Positions 48,021 through 60,741 of a stretch of DNA of 64,000 bases are shown here, piece after piece. The notes below the pieces were generated by a model. It was given only the letters and a program-made list of their open reading frames with translations. It was not told the origin of the DNA and did not search any database. Positions within the stretch are counted from its first letter, which is position 1. The number at the start of each line of letters is the position of its first letter. The stretch spans positions 11,834,074-11,898,073 of the forward strand of contig NC_037595.1 in the NCBI RefSeq assembly GCF_003073045.1, given 5' to 3'. Made by a program: the position numbers and the translations under genes. The DNA is from Pomacea canaliculata (Eukaryota; Mollusca; Gastropoda; Architaenioglossa; Ampullariidae).

Positions 48021-49780
48021 CTGCCACGTCTACCCCTAAGCTCGCCACACCCCACCCCCAACGACAAGTGCTGGTCAAGGGACGTCTGACTGACGGAGTG
48101 GAGCTAAGAGAAAAATGGGCAACAGGCATCTTTTGATTAAACAAAACAACAAGAACAACAACAAACACCAACACCAACATCATCATCATCAGCAGCAGCA
48201 GCAGCAGCAAGATCAGCTTCAAAGTTTTCGCTGTATTTTCCCAGCATCCGTCGTACTGTTGTACAAGAAGCGGGTGGGAGTGGAGCTCAGTAACTAAAGG
48301 CCTAATGAGACTCCCGAAGGTCTCGCGCAGATTGGAAGCTGGCCATCGACCGTCGCGACGCCTCCTGGGTGCGGAATCAAGAAACTGGTTCCAGTCTACC
48401 ACCGCTCTTTTGGCCGTGGAAATCAATTTGCACGAATCTGCCGCAGTCTCGTTGAGACTGAAGCCGCCATGATGCGCACCGCTCCTTCCTCATTTGCCCC
48501 CACTTGCTATCTATTGTTATGACACGCGAGGCGCCAGATGGCGCTCCGGTCCACCACGTCAAGAAGGCCGTCGCTCTCACCTTCAATCCAATGGTTTCCG
48601 AAGGTTTACAAAGGGGCATTTTGCCGAGGTCGTCTTGTCAATCATTTAACTATTAGATTTTTTAAAAATCATTTTGTGTTAATCTTAATTTGGTTTATTC
48701 ATTACTCACTTTTAAAAAGAAAATTGTTCGTCTTCTATCTTCCTTATTTTCTTTCTCTTTCTCTCTCTCTCTCTCTCTTTTTTTTTGATTGATTGGGAGA
48801 GAGAGAGTTGTCTAAAGAATCAATTTGTCTATAAAAGTTCTGACATCAGTATTTGTCATATGACTATTCCGAAGCAAATCGGAATTGTTGGCCATCGTAG
48901 CGCTAACCTTTGAACTCTTCAGCAAGGGAGATCATCTGCAAGTGCCGCCCCCTTATTTTCGCGAGTTCTCTGTGAGGGCTGCAGTCATTTCCTTCAATCC
49001 TTTTGTTTTCATGGTTTAGAGACATCGCCTCCCTGTGGGGTCCTCATATTCGCGTGCATGTGACCGACAGGGGCGTTGTCATTTCACTCACTCCCCCTCT
49101 CGTTATGCGTTAGAGGAGTTGTCTTTCTTTGAGGAGTTCTGCAAAAGTCTCGCTTGGGTTTCCAAATAATTTTTTTTTCCCTTGTCATGTCAAAGGACGT
49201 AAACTGGGTTGAGTGAGGGTTGGCATCTGGCATCCAATCATAAAAGGGCACGTAAAGTTTATGGGATGATCACGCCCTACGGGCAGTTTCAAGTGCGGAA
49301 CGAAAACCAGCAAACGATCGTGCAAACCTGACTCAGGAAGTTTTGCTCGTTTCCAGTGATTATCTCGCGCTGGCGGTGTTCTCGTCGCACTTCTTGTTCC
49401 TTTTTTCTCGGCCATGTCTCAGAAAATCTTACTTGAACGACAGAGAGACCTTTCTTTCCTGCTGTGACTGGAGAGTGTGCATGTACGTGCGTTTGTGTGT
49501 GTATGTGTGTACGCGCACCTCCTTTTTTTTTTCTTTTTTGCACCGTTCATGTGTACCCAAGAATGCACCCATGACAAACTGTGTCGGGATTCTCTAGGAT
49601 CAAGTTATAATCTTCATGCGAAAATATCTGTTCTCGGTTTGCACTCATCGCACCTTCTGTTTTAAAAAAAAAGGCAAAAGACCCAACGAAGTGCGCAAGC
49701 CAACTTATCCCTTCTCTCAAAAGCTCTCCATACATCCACCCTTGTTTATATTTCTTCCCAGTAAGCGAAGCTTGTAGCAG
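48021..49780. other. Non-coding stretch with short repeats
   Basis: CAACA/CAT/CAG short repeats near 48,140-48,210, a CTCF-like word at 48,531, and (CT)n at 48,756-48,780. No exon supported. Confidence 0.5.
48531..48544 (+). promoter_or_regulatory. CTCF-like motif
   Basis: GCGCCAGATGGCGC carries the AGATGGCGC core shared by insect and vertebrate CTCF sites. Motif match only. Confidence 0.35.
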
Positions 49781-50650
49781 ACGGTGTCACCTGTTCTTGA
49801 TCGTGCTGCCGAAAGACCGTCAGCCTCCTTTTCATCTACATGTCTTTTTTTAAAGACCGCTAGCGCTTTCATTGGCTGGTTGACGGGAGTGGTGGGCGTG
49901 GTTTGTCGCCCCAGGGAAAGGAGGCGTGGTCAAGGCGCTGATGGGTCGCGGCAATGCCGGCGAGTGACAGGTCGCGTGCCGGGGCTCGAGAAGCGAGAGA
50001 AATTCCACCCCACCCACCCACCTTCCTTTCCGAGTACGGGCACTGGGTTTCACTAATGCTATATGAATCATATTGTCTGCTTGCTATGCTAGCTGGCCCA
50101 GCCTTCAGCCTCTCATGTCCTGCTACTCGCTCGTGGGGACTGCCCGGGCCATTCAAACATTTTGATCTCGGCAACGTCTCGTCACAAGAAGGGGGCTCGT
50201 CATATTTCTCACGACCGCTGGCTGGGCTACCTCCGAGACAACCCTTCAATCCAAGATGTTGTGCACCACGTGTGACACCAATAAGTTTCAGAAAAATATC
50301 TATCCATAATTGAAAACTCGGGAGTAGAAGAAGGTCGCCACAAGAAGTGTTCCCGAGCAAAAGAGAGGAGGAGGCAGACCCTGACATTACGCACGTGAAT
50401 TTCTGCCATTTGCGAGGAGGAGTAAAGAGGAGGTGGAGGTTGTTGTTGTGGTGGTGGTGGTGGCAGTTTTGGTGGTGGTGGTGGGGTGAGGACGAGTTGA
50501 AAGTCGAGCGACCCATGTGGGCCCAAGCTTTCGTGTCAACGTGTCGTTGTGGTGTGAGGAGGCTGCGTGTAGCGGGTGGGCAGCTGACGACGGCGGATGG
50601 CGTCCAAGACATCGAGATGCTCGTCGCCGGCGATTAAGGCCTCTACAGGT
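49781..50650. other. GC-rich island without a supportable gene
   Basis: The stretch has CCAAT-like (CATTGGCTG, about 49,870) and KLF/Sp1-like (GGGCGTGGT) words and a (GGT)n tract at 50,435-50,493. A 247-codon reverse frame (50,612-49,869) has a true ATG, but its His/Asn runs come from the GGT repeat and it has no recognisable domain. Confidence 0.45.
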
Positions 50651-50929
50651 CACGTGGACTAGAATTCTCGCCTCAGCGGTCATTGATGGTTGAGGACTGG
50701 GTCATTAAGACCATGTATGCTACGAAACGGCGTCGACGAACAGTGAAAAGGTATTGCCTGCACTGTCTGGCAGTGTGTCTTGAAAATACTGACCCTTCTC
50801 ATCTGTCCGTCTGCTTGTCCGCGTCTCATCACGTCTGTCCGTCTATCTGTTTATAAATTATTGTGTCTTCCTTCTAAAATTGAAGTGTGTTGAAGTATAG
50901 ACCCGACTACGACAATAAGCATTTCTCTA

Positions 50930-51366
50930 ACTTATTCATTGTAACAATATCTTCATTATTGCAAATTCATTGCAGCTATCATTATCATCATCACTTGTTA
51001 TTCACGTGAGCTTCCTCATTGTCTTCATTAAGTCATTACATGTGTGAGAGTAAACTTTTTGTTACTATTTGTGAATATCATGATCTCTCTTATTGCTGTT
51101 ATTAATTATATCTGGTACCTTCCTCATTGTTACTATGGTTATCTTCATTATCGTTATTAGTCATTACACGTGTCAGTAAACTTAAGTATTCACTTCAACT
51201 ATCATTATGTTCATAAATGCGAACGGCCATTGTATGAGTAAACCGACATACCATTGTAACTATTAATATCTTCACTATCGCGATTATTCTTTATGTGAAT
51301 AAACATAGGTATTCATTATACATATAGTTATCTTATAATTATCGCAATTATTTATTATGTTTGTAA
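50930..51366. repeat. Degenerate minisatellite, unit about 60-100 bases
   Basis: A phrase of the form 'cattgtaactatcattatcttcattatcg', then 'attattcattacgtgtgagtaaac', recurs four to five times with heavy divergence. Confidence 0.55.
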
Positions 51367-54300
51367 AGAAGAACCTACCCGGACTGGCTGTTAGTATTTT
51401 CAACCAATTTATCTTTGTGCGTTAGATTATATTTTACTGGTGGAAAATTTTTCATCAAGTTTTGTTTATTTTGAGAAACCTCGGGAAATGTAGGGTTCCC
51501 CAAGTTTATTTATTTGCTTATTTGTACGTTAGTGTTTGCAACGTTTAGTAAATTAGTGTTTCGTCAAGTCTGACTTATTAGTGATAAACTTCACTGAAAT
51601 GTAAGGTTCGGAACACGTGTGCAAGCAAATTGTCCGCTTCGATATTCCGGTTTTAATTACTGTTGAGTATACTCGAATGAAATGATCATTTTGGTACGTA
51701 TTAAAGTCACACACACACACAAACACACCTGCGTCTGCTTGCGCGTGTGCATAGTTCTGTGCACCATATCTGAGGTATTAGAATTATGACTAAGGACTAT
51801 GCCATGAGATCGCGAAAGGATGGACTGAGGGAAATAAAGACAGAATAACATTACGAGCGCATTTAAAACAAATTGTTGCTCGTTGACAGTCCCTTTGATG
51901 ATCAGAAGTATTTATCGATCTCATTATTGTGGGATTTAAACCCTCAGACAAAAGTTTGTTCAGAGTGTAGAATGTCAGTTCATGACTTGGGGTGTCTCTC
52001 TTTTTTCGTCTGTTTTGATGTCGAGGATTACTTTATCGTGAAAGGATCACTGTGGCCTGAGTGAACAAAACCTTTTGAAACACTGACTTAATTTTCTTGA
52101 CCCGCGCGGCAGAGTTCAAAAAGTTCACGAGGTGAAGGGAGTGGTCCATCTATTCCCTGTAAAAGAGCGACAGAAGGAGAGCAGTTTTATGTGTTTTCAA
52201 TACTTTTCATAGTTAGGTTCGCATCTGAGACTACATATACTTTGGCATATGTTAGTAAATAACTTTGTCATGTGTTTTCCCATGCATAAACTGACTTTTA
52301 ACTAACCCTATCCTTTATAGTACTAAAATTATTCAGATTAAATTCTCTAATTTATTTCGTGTTTCCTTTTTTGCTTGTTTTTTAAAGTCACCAGTCATTT
52401 TGTTAAGAGGCTAGCAAAACAATGGGAGATATATTGCGTACAAACGTTTTAAGGACTTAAACATTGAAAATTTGAGAAACTTTACATTAAAAAAATGAAC
52501 TTCGTTGACTGGATATAGCCACGTAATTTTATAAATTATTAAACTACGTTAGTATTAAAGAATACAAGCAAACACACACACACACACCGCGTACCCAGGA
52601 ATACACGTGTACACAGCCGCGGAGGATACCTGTTCTGTCTCCATCCGGTTCTTGAGTCATTAAAAAAAAAAAAAAAAAAATGGAGGAGAACGGCATCACC
52701 TGCTCGTATTATCCCCACACCTTTTCTTCTTTCTTTTTGTCTGTTTACCTGGTCCCCGCGAGGACTATCTACCTGTAGCCGGCAGAGAGCAGCTCTGTGA
52801 ACTCTACCTTAGGAGCAGTAAGCCAGGACAGCCCCGGCAGCTTAAATGGTAGCGAGTTGTAATCTGTCCCCCCTCCAACAACCCAGGAACCTAAGCTGAT
52901 AATTTCCGGATAATTTTGTCCTGTGGGTAGCAGTTGGGAGAGGTGATGGGGGCGGGGAGAGGGGAAGGTAAGGGAGGGTAGCTAGTGTGTTGAGAAAAAC
53001 ATCCGTACGATCCACCTCAGCTGTTTTCTGTCGCCAAGCTTTTTTTTTTTTTCTTCAAACATTTAAGACATCCTTTTGCCATTCCTTTCAGTGGCAATGC
53101 AACCTTCATATACCTACATATAGATACCGAATACGGTACATGAATGAAAAGCGCGCTGGGATTTGAAAGGGTAAACACATAGGATATGTACCTTTGTTTA
53201 CATATTGTCCTCGGATCGAATAATAACGGAATTTGATATCTTACTGTTGATTTTTAATTTTCATGTTGACTTATGGTTACTTATGATTCAAGTAATAGTA
53301 TTTAGTCATATATAGTAATATATTTCATCTCCCTTGTCGATTTGCTGAAAAAAAAAATCAAGATTGAATATGGCGGACTTTCAGATTGCTGTTCTGAGAC
53401 CAAACAAAACTGAATACAGTTACCTGACGAAACGAATGATAAAACAATCCATATTGTCACATACACGAAAACAATTCAAGTACAAAGGACGAAGACATCT
53501 TAAGAAATTTTCAGTAAGATGTAAACAAACCCTTTCTGAGAGGGTAAGGGGAGGAGTTAGAAAACATGGGATGCTCAATACTCCAAACTGTAGATATGAG
53601 TAGTGGCATGTCCAGTAATAATCGTTTAAAAGTTGCTTGTAAATCACATATTTGTAGGTTAGATAGCATACATGTTTTAAATATCTTTAAGTAGATAAAA
53701 CATGCACTTCAAAATTCCTAGTTTGGTCAGCGCTCACGTGTCTTGAGGGAAGGAAAGGTCTAAGCAGAAAATAAATTGAGCTCTACATTTTCTTTATCCT
53801 TCTCCCTCTTCTTTGATCTTTCTTTCTTTTTTTTTTTTTTTTTTTTTAATTTCTTTCTTTTGTTGGCTGCTCTTAACAGTCAAACCATTAAGGAGGCAAT
53901 TTTAAAAGCATCAGTTTTCCAATGAGCTTTCATGTTTTTTTAAAAGCCGTATTTACAAGGTAAGTAGCAGAGAAGAGTATTGTAGAACTGTTTAGCAGGT
54001 AGACAAAGTTTCCTTTTTTAAAAAGCGATTTTGGTAGCACGCAGTGAATTAAAAGTTTAAATGCTTCTAAGTGGTAAACAGATGAAAGCGAAAGAATAAC
54101 GATAATAAAATTACCTTTCTTAAGAGCTTTAATAAATTATATGAACACTCGATGATTTTCGTAGATAGACATTTATTTTCACAACGGGAACATTTATTAA
54201 GCAACACGTGTCGGCGAATTACAGAAATTGATGGTTGCAGTCATGTCATCAATGATTGATAGGCTCTTCACAATTGATGCCATAGCACAACATGTTGTTT

Positions 54301-54950
54301 ACTGACCAAATATCTCAAAGCAGATGTAAATAATACAAAAAACACAACTTGCTTTTGAGGTGTAAGAATTTCCGCAACTTTGATCCGTGCCGGAATATGA
54401 ATCCATCTGTCTGCTCGTTTGAAATGTATGATCATCTTTCTTCCTTTCTTCCTTTCGGATCAATGGCATCAAGACTACAGTTCAATACGATTCTCTCTCT
54501 CTCTCTATGGTTATTTCCTTTTTATGCTGGCTAAAGGGCAACATATTTTATCTTTTAATAATATGATTTGATGCTATTTATGAAGTTTTTTGTCTTGCTG
54601 TATGTACTTTCCTTTTTTAATGCTCCTTGTGATGAACCAATGGCTTAAAAATTTAGTTCATTCTTTCTTTTTTTCTTTCATTCATTCCTTAATTATTTAT
54701 TTCGTGTCTGATGATCATAAATTTACTCTCGGATTGGAATGCAGCGAAAATATCCCTTCTTATTAGTTGCTTTCTTTTGTCAATACTATGTTTACACCTA
54801 CCTTCTGTCATCTAAACGAAGTCGATGACATTAAAGATGTCAAGTGCCTCGTGGTCTGGAACTGAAACAAGATGAAAATGCCCATTCTTACATATTGCGG
54901 CTTTAATTTGTTGATACTAGGCTCGACCCTCCCCCGTGTCCATGACATCA
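51367..54950. other. Non-coding stretch
   Basis: (AC)n at 51,709-51,727 and 52,569-52,587, poly-A at 52,662-52,680, poly-T at 53,828-53,848. A 78-codon ATG frame at 53,370-53,603 begins in an ATGGCGGAC context but is lysine/arginine-rich and unrecognised. Confidence 0.5.
52113..52135 (+). promoter_or_regulatory. Triple nuclear-receptor half-site
   Basis: AGTTCA (52,113), AGTTCA (52,122) and AGGTGA (52,130) lie in the same orientation with spacers of 3 and 2, just after a CCCGCGCGGC island. Confidence 0.3.
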
Positions 54951-56200
54951 AAGGTGTGAAGTCTCACTCTCTCTCTCTCTCACAAAGTCTCACTCTCTCT
55001 CTCTCCTGCTTTGTGTGTACGTGCGTGTACGTGTGAGCGCTCACTCACCTGTGCCAGGTAGTGAACATGTCACCTCGCTCTTCAGGGATTCTGAACGCCG
55101 TCTGACCGTTACGCAGGTCGTCAAATTTCAAGATTATCTCCTTCCGCCCGGAGGTCGACATCGACTGCACCGATGATGCACGTGCCGACGAACAGCGTGC
55201 ACACGCAACCCGCAACTCGCTATCTGCACATGCATCTTTATTTAGCCGCCGCGGGCGAACGTGGGTCTTGTTGCGAACTGTTGCCGATTGTTGTCCACCT
55301 CCAAGAACCTGTCCATTGTACCCGCTTTTATCATCAAGTTCATATTATACCGAGCGTTCACTGAACCAACATTGTTCTCGAACGTTCGTACTATGGAAAG
55401 CGAACACAACTCCTTCCACTTCATGTTCAGATTATGGGGTGTATACAGAACTTTGCCTCATCCCTTGACCATCATCGGAGCATGGCAGACTTGTGTGTAA
55501 TTGTCACAGGAAGCCGTTGGTTTTGGGGACGAACGTTGTGACCTGTGAACTTTGGTCAACATACTGCAACAAATCCAGACTTGTGCTAATACATTTGTCA
55601 ATACACGGAAACTTTGGGGTACTTGGGCGGTTTGATGCTTCGGCACTTTGCAAGGACAGCCGTAAGTGAGGCTTACACTTACACTTATTTTATTCTAAAA
55701 CAGTCGCATTATGTGGTGTACACAATACGTATTTTTTCCTCCGATTAAGGTGTAATATGCGACACGTACACACGTAATATATTGAAAAACGTTTGTATGA
55801 TTCAACCTATATATAGCCGGTAGATTCTCCCAAGAATGCGAGATGTATACCATACTTTCTTCGAAATGTTTCTTGTAATGAACGCAGTATATAACATCGT
55901 TTCTCTTAAAGCATAATATTTGAAAGGTGTACGGTACTTACTTTTTCACTATTCGGAGGCTGTTCATAAAATATTCCTCGTTTCGGATTCGCAAACAATA
56001 AAATAGATTTTAAAACCAAGTTTTATATAATACAACAAACAACCCTGTGCTCGTCGAGACTAAAAATAATTTTAAAAAAAATACTGAACATTTTAGAGAT
56101 GTTTTCATCAGTGATATATTAGTTCGGACATTGATCTCCAATATGATGAACACCTTGCCATTCTGTATGGGCTTTGGTCCTGCCATGTGCTATGACATAT
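54951..56200. other. Non-coding stretch
   Basis: Two (CT)n blocks separated by CACAAAG at about 54,963-55,007, then sequence open on both strands at 55,170-55,500 without a recognisable protein. Confidence 0.45.
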
Positions 56201-56246
56201 TGTGTTGTATTGTATTGTGCATTGTATTGTATTGTATTGTATTGTG
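56201..56246. repeat. (TTGTA)n pentanucleotide repeat
   Basis: Eight or so TTGTA units, interrupted once by TTGTGCA. Confidence 0.9.
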
Positions 56247-58540
56247 CGCCATGGCTCGCTGCTGAACATCTAGTCAGCTACCGAGTTCTCGTTTTTGTTA
56301 TTCTTGCTAACCCGTGTGTTCTTGTGTTGTGTCATCACGTGACCAGCTCCATCTTGATTTCACGTATTTCTTGTGCAATATCTTCTTTTTGTAAGGCCAG
56401 GTCTGTATTAGTGTGCGAGGCCAGGCCATTGATATTGAGTTTTTGTTGTGCATGATGTCAGATTTTATTATTGTGGGCAGAGGCACGTGTGGCACCGCAG
56501 TAGCCATGTATTTAATAGTTTGCATAATTACAGGGCAGTGAGATCACCCACAGACTCACATGTAACATCCAATGGCCGAAACTTAACCGTCTGGGCCACA
56601 GCAGTTAGAAAACGGGAAAATGTGCAGCTTGTGTGTATGTGTGTGTGCGTGCGCGCGTCTGTAAATAATTTTAATAAACATCATCAGCCAGCAAATAAAC
56701 CTCACAACACTGAGGAAGAAAATATTTATCTGCACAATGCCATATAGTACCACAAATAAATGTGTTAATACAAAAAGCAGACATGTGTCATGGCCATTAT
56801 TTGTCACTGATACATAATATACGACGGCATAATTAATTAACATTCTAATATTCCAATTATTAGTGGAAGAGCGCGTTTCAGTCAATCAATCAAGAAAGTA
56901 ATGCAAAAACTATTTACAAAACTTTCTCTGTAATTGTTGTTACTTTGTAAAACCGTTTTTGTTATTGTTTTGCCTGCTATTGTTTTCTTGTTTTTGTTGT
57001 CATTATACGAAATAAAGAGGTTGTTATGATTCCGAATATTGCCGCTGTGTCTGTAACATAATTTCTCTCGTATATTTTCACTCAGCTCTCCTTGATGCTG
57101 TTAAGCCTGCTATCTTGCCCATACTGTAATCTTTTCACAAATAAGTTTAAACCTGAACAAACGTGGCGAACTTTTGACCGAGCTTGGCAAAGTTTTTACA
57201 TAGAACTTGTGTTTAATAAAACAAAAAAAAAAAAAAAAAAAAGGAGAAGAGGAAACCACCAGACTTACAATAGAGAGTAAGACATAAGAGATAGCAGTAG
57301 GTTAAATGTATACATCGGTGGTAGTTATTAATTCCTATTTAGAGGAATGTTCCTATCGTCAGGAATATCTACATGAAAGTTTATGGCATTAATTCTTTAA
57401 AATTATGTGGCTGTGAGAGAGAGAGAGAGAAAGAGAAAGAAAGAGAGAGAGAGAAATTTGTGGAATTGCTGAGAGAAGAACTGAGGGTGCGATAGTAAGG
57501 ATACATTAATCAGAAATCAGAAAAAAATGCGAGAAAGCAGAAAAGAGAATGGAGGACCAAACGAACAAAATAATAAGCAAACGAACGAATGAACAAATGA
57601 ACAAATAAACGAACGAACAACCAAACGAACAAAAAATGAACGAATGCCTTAAAAAAGGAATAAAAGAAAGAAAAAAGAAAGATTTTCACTGCCGCGTTTT
57701 GTGAAGCAAATATATGTTTGCTGGTAATCGTGAATAGTACAAGAACATGCACAGAATGTTGAGCACCGGGCGAGTGGCATGTCAGGGTCCGTGAAGGCAG
57801 ACAGGCCATGAAGCAGAAAATCATGAGATAATGGATGGTGACTAGGCGGCTTGTTGTGGGGGCTAATGTTGCGCGAAACGAGACTGTTGATAGATAGGAG
57901 CTCACAACATCAAGCCAGCTCACAGGCTGAGCTGATTCCGCTGCCTGTTGTCCCGTCCCCAGTTATGCCAGCCATTCCCCATCCTTTCTTCCACCAGCAC
58001 TTCTGCACGCACACATAAACACGTACAGTTATGCTCCTCACACACGCGCATGCACGCACACACACACTATCTCATCTGTCTTGGCACTGCGTCTATCCCA
58101 TAATGCCCTTTTCAACAAACACATAATGGAAAACACATAAATGATGTTTATGCACGAGCAATTTCACCATTTAAGCACGGCAATATTTTTTTTATAAAGG
58201 ATGCCAGCACTGATCGTTATGATACTATATAATATCCTTTGTGATTCCGCGATGTATAGTCTTACATTGAGACTCCATTAGTCCGCAAGGTATTTGAATC
58301 GATATCCCATAGTTCCTTCTGGCGCTTACAGGTGCTGCTACCTGTGTAGTTCCTGTCAGGTAGCTTTTCTCCAACATCCGCCTCATTCCAGTCATCTCCA
58401 TCTCGCGAGACCTCGATACGAAAGTGTGAGCTTCCGTTAGGGGTCCCGTTGCCTTATCCTTCGGTAATCGAGGTGGTCCTGCTGCTTATCTTCTGACCAT
58501 CCCCATCTGTTCACCAGCTTCTTCTCGTTCCTGGGTCATC
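56247..58540. other. Non-coding stretch
   Basis: Poly-A at 57,223-57,242, a (GA)n tract at 57,416-57,455, a degenerate (AACG/AACA)n tract at 57,556-57,645 and (CA)n near 58,054. No exon supported. Confidence 0.5.
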
Positions 58541-58582
58541 ACTCGCGCATGCGCGCGCGCGCACACACACACACATACATAC
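58541..58582. repeat. NRF1 consensus word fused to a (GC)n(AC)n tract
   Basis: CGCGCATGCGCG (58,544-58,555) is a perfect NRF1 consensus but is continuous with alternating GC and AC dinucleotides, so it may be only part of the microsatellite. Confidence 0.6.
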
Positions 58583-58899
58583 AACGTGCGTGTCAAAAAC
58601 AAGACAGTCACGTGACCGTCCTCCAAGCATATCAACCAAATGCCAGCAACTGACCTCCTCCAACGAACGCCCGCCGGTCATGAAGTACGAAGAGGGGAAA
58701 GTTGGGGAGGAAGGAGGACAGGGGAGGGAAGGGATACGAAATCCACCACAGCGGTCGTCATGGTAACGAAGAGGATGACCGGCTCTGGTACCTGACCGGC
58801 ACGCTATTCCCTGGTCGGTCACCAAGCTCGGTCACCAGCCCCCCTTCCCCTCGAGGTTGTGTCCTACTTGTCCCCCCCAGAGCCTCGTTCTGGTGCTGA

Positions 58900-59115
58900 A
58901 ACAACGGTGTCGCGGGGGCCGGGGGTGGCTGAGCTAAAGCCGCTTAGCGTCGGTAGGTCTGACGTCACAAAACGCGGATCTTTTGTCACCGCAGTTCAAA
59001 GAGCTTTGGGGCGGCCCGCGTAAGGCCCTCGTCTGGTTGTAATCTAATTGACAGGGGCACATAATCCTATTGAACAAACGTTCATTGTCTCCATTGCTCG
59101 GGACAGTTTGTGCGT
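58900..59115. promoter_or_regulatory. Candidate regulatory island with full CRE
   Basis: TGACGTCA (58,960-58,967), AGTTCAAAGAGCTTTGG (a DR1/HNF4-COUP-like word near 58,994), then TAATCTAATTGACAG and ATTGAACAAACGTTCATTGT (homeodomain- and SOX-type words). Complex, non-repetitive sequence between repeats. Confidence 0.35.
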
Positions 59116-60035
59116 TTGGGTGATCTTCGACTATTAGTAGCAGCTCAATTGCTCCTCCGTTCCTGTCGTTTTGTTTTGTTTATTTTATTTCGTTTTATTT
59201 ATTGCTAAATCGGTATGCACCTTGAAGGTTCATCCCTTTTCTTTAGAGTGAAAAATTGTGATACTTCCACGAATGAGTAATCTTCACAAATCTTCTTATT
59301 ATAATTTTCAAGCAAAAAAGAAATGTATATATTTTCTTCCAGTCACATGCAGTGTAATTAACTGGAAGAAGGTAGCAAAGAATACCAAAGGCAGAAAAAT
59401 AACTCACGAAGCTACATTTTTACAATGCTCTTTTTGACTTCTGACATTTTGACCTCTTGATGCACGTTGTAGGAGATAATCCGATGAAGACATCATAATC
59501 ACTTGTATCACTATATTATTAAATAGATTCCACTTCATGAATATGAACGAATACCTGTTCTTAATTCTGAACGCAACCCTCATTCCTTTCAAATTCGGCG
59601 AAAGGTATAAAATACAGTACATGGACTATGTTATAGTGAAAATGTTATATGTCCTTACCGATATTTCATCTACCCTGTTGTTATTACACTGTAATAACAC
59701 GATACTCAATTTTGTTCTCTGCAATCCTTTTCTTTTCCTAATCCGTTTGAATGAAGACTACACACGAGACATTAATTTTGAAAAAAAGTTTGTTTAATGT
59801 AGCAGATACAATTCACGCACATTATTTTTCAGTAAGATCAGGCAGACACGCTCTCGAAAGTAAAAAAAAAATAATTTTAAAAAACTCCATAAGACTAGAG
59901 AATCGTCAAGTCGTCATCAGCGATTTGCAACTATTGACGACGAAGACAACGTCTTGCAATGAACACTAACCACAAAGACGACAAACACCATTTCCTCCTT
60001 TCCCCTTTCCCCATCGCGAGAAAAAAATGAGACGA
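59116..60035. other. Non-coding stretch
   Basis: T-rich near 59,170, AT-rich after. No exon supported. Confidence 0.5.
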
Positions 60036-60077
60036 ACGAAGACGACAACGACAACGACAATGACAATGACAATGACA
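60036..60077. repeat. (GACAAC/GACAAT)n hexamer repeat
   Basis: Six or seven units grading from ACGACA to ATGACA. A (T)n/(CTTTT)n run follows at 60,142-60,180. Confidence 0.85.
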
Positions 60078-60414
60078 CCTTGTTGATCATATATCGCGAA
60101 AGGAAAGAGTGACTGGAACAACGATGACTAAGTCCAATGGGTTTTTTCTTTTTCTTTTCTTTTTTTTTTTTTTTTTTTTGTGGAGAACTGTTGACATCCC
60201 AGGCTGGCTTCTGAGGAAGGCAGGCCAAACTGCTGAAGCGGAAGATCAAATGAGGGATTGCGAGAAGACAACAGCCGGGCGGTTGTAGCAGACGGTCGGG
60301 GTTTGGAGGTTTGAGGGCGGGCTGATAGGATGAAGACCGAACCTGCAATACCTGGACAAAGGGAATCCATAGCTTAAAAAAAGCAGCGAGTCGATTGGGG
60401 CAGAAAGGGGGAAT

Positions 60415-60575
60415 TAATCAGCAAGGGGGGATTCTGGAGACGGCGCTGCTTCATAATCCGCCGCGGACAAACGTCGAAGGTTGCTTGGGTCCTAATGAAA
60501 ATGAGTTATGTTAATTTGGCCTCGCGAGGGATGAAAGTGCTGCGAAGTGCATTGGTAAACCAATCGTCATTGAGA
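60415..60575. promoter_or_regulatory. Candidate conserved non-coding island
   Basis: Complex sequence with CATAATCCG, CCTAATGAAAATGAG, GTTAATTTGG and CATTGGTAAACCAATC (a paired inverted/direct CCAAT). No frame is coding-like. Confidence 0.3.
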
Positions 60576-60611
60576 TAAATGGATAAGTTTTTTTAAAGCA
60601 TTGTTTTTACA

Positions 60612-60706
60612 GTCCGTCCGTCCGTCCGTCCGTCCGTCCGTCCGTCCGTCCGTCCGTTCGTCCGCCCGCCCGCCCACCCGCCCGACCCCCGCCCGCCCGC
60701 CCGCCC

Positions 60707-60741
<35 letters not shown>
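60612..60741. repeat. Compound tetranucleotide array (GTCC)n-(CGCC)n-(GTCT)n
   Basis: Three adjoining runs, each one base change from the next: GTCC to 60,655, CGCC/CCCG to 60,706, GTCT to 60,741. Confidence 0.95.

Noticed and set aside
49869..50612. 247-codon reverse frame with true ATG
   Set aside because: Its His/Asn runs come from a GGT repeat, it sits in a GC-rich island where stops are rare, and no domain is recognisable.
53370..53603. 78-codon ATG frame in an ATGGCGGAC context
   Set aside because: Biased Lys/Arg composition, no relatives, no promoter-like sequence before it.
58544..58555. Perfect NRF1 consensus
   Set aside because: It is continuous with an alternating GC/AC microsatellite, so it is probably not a selected site.
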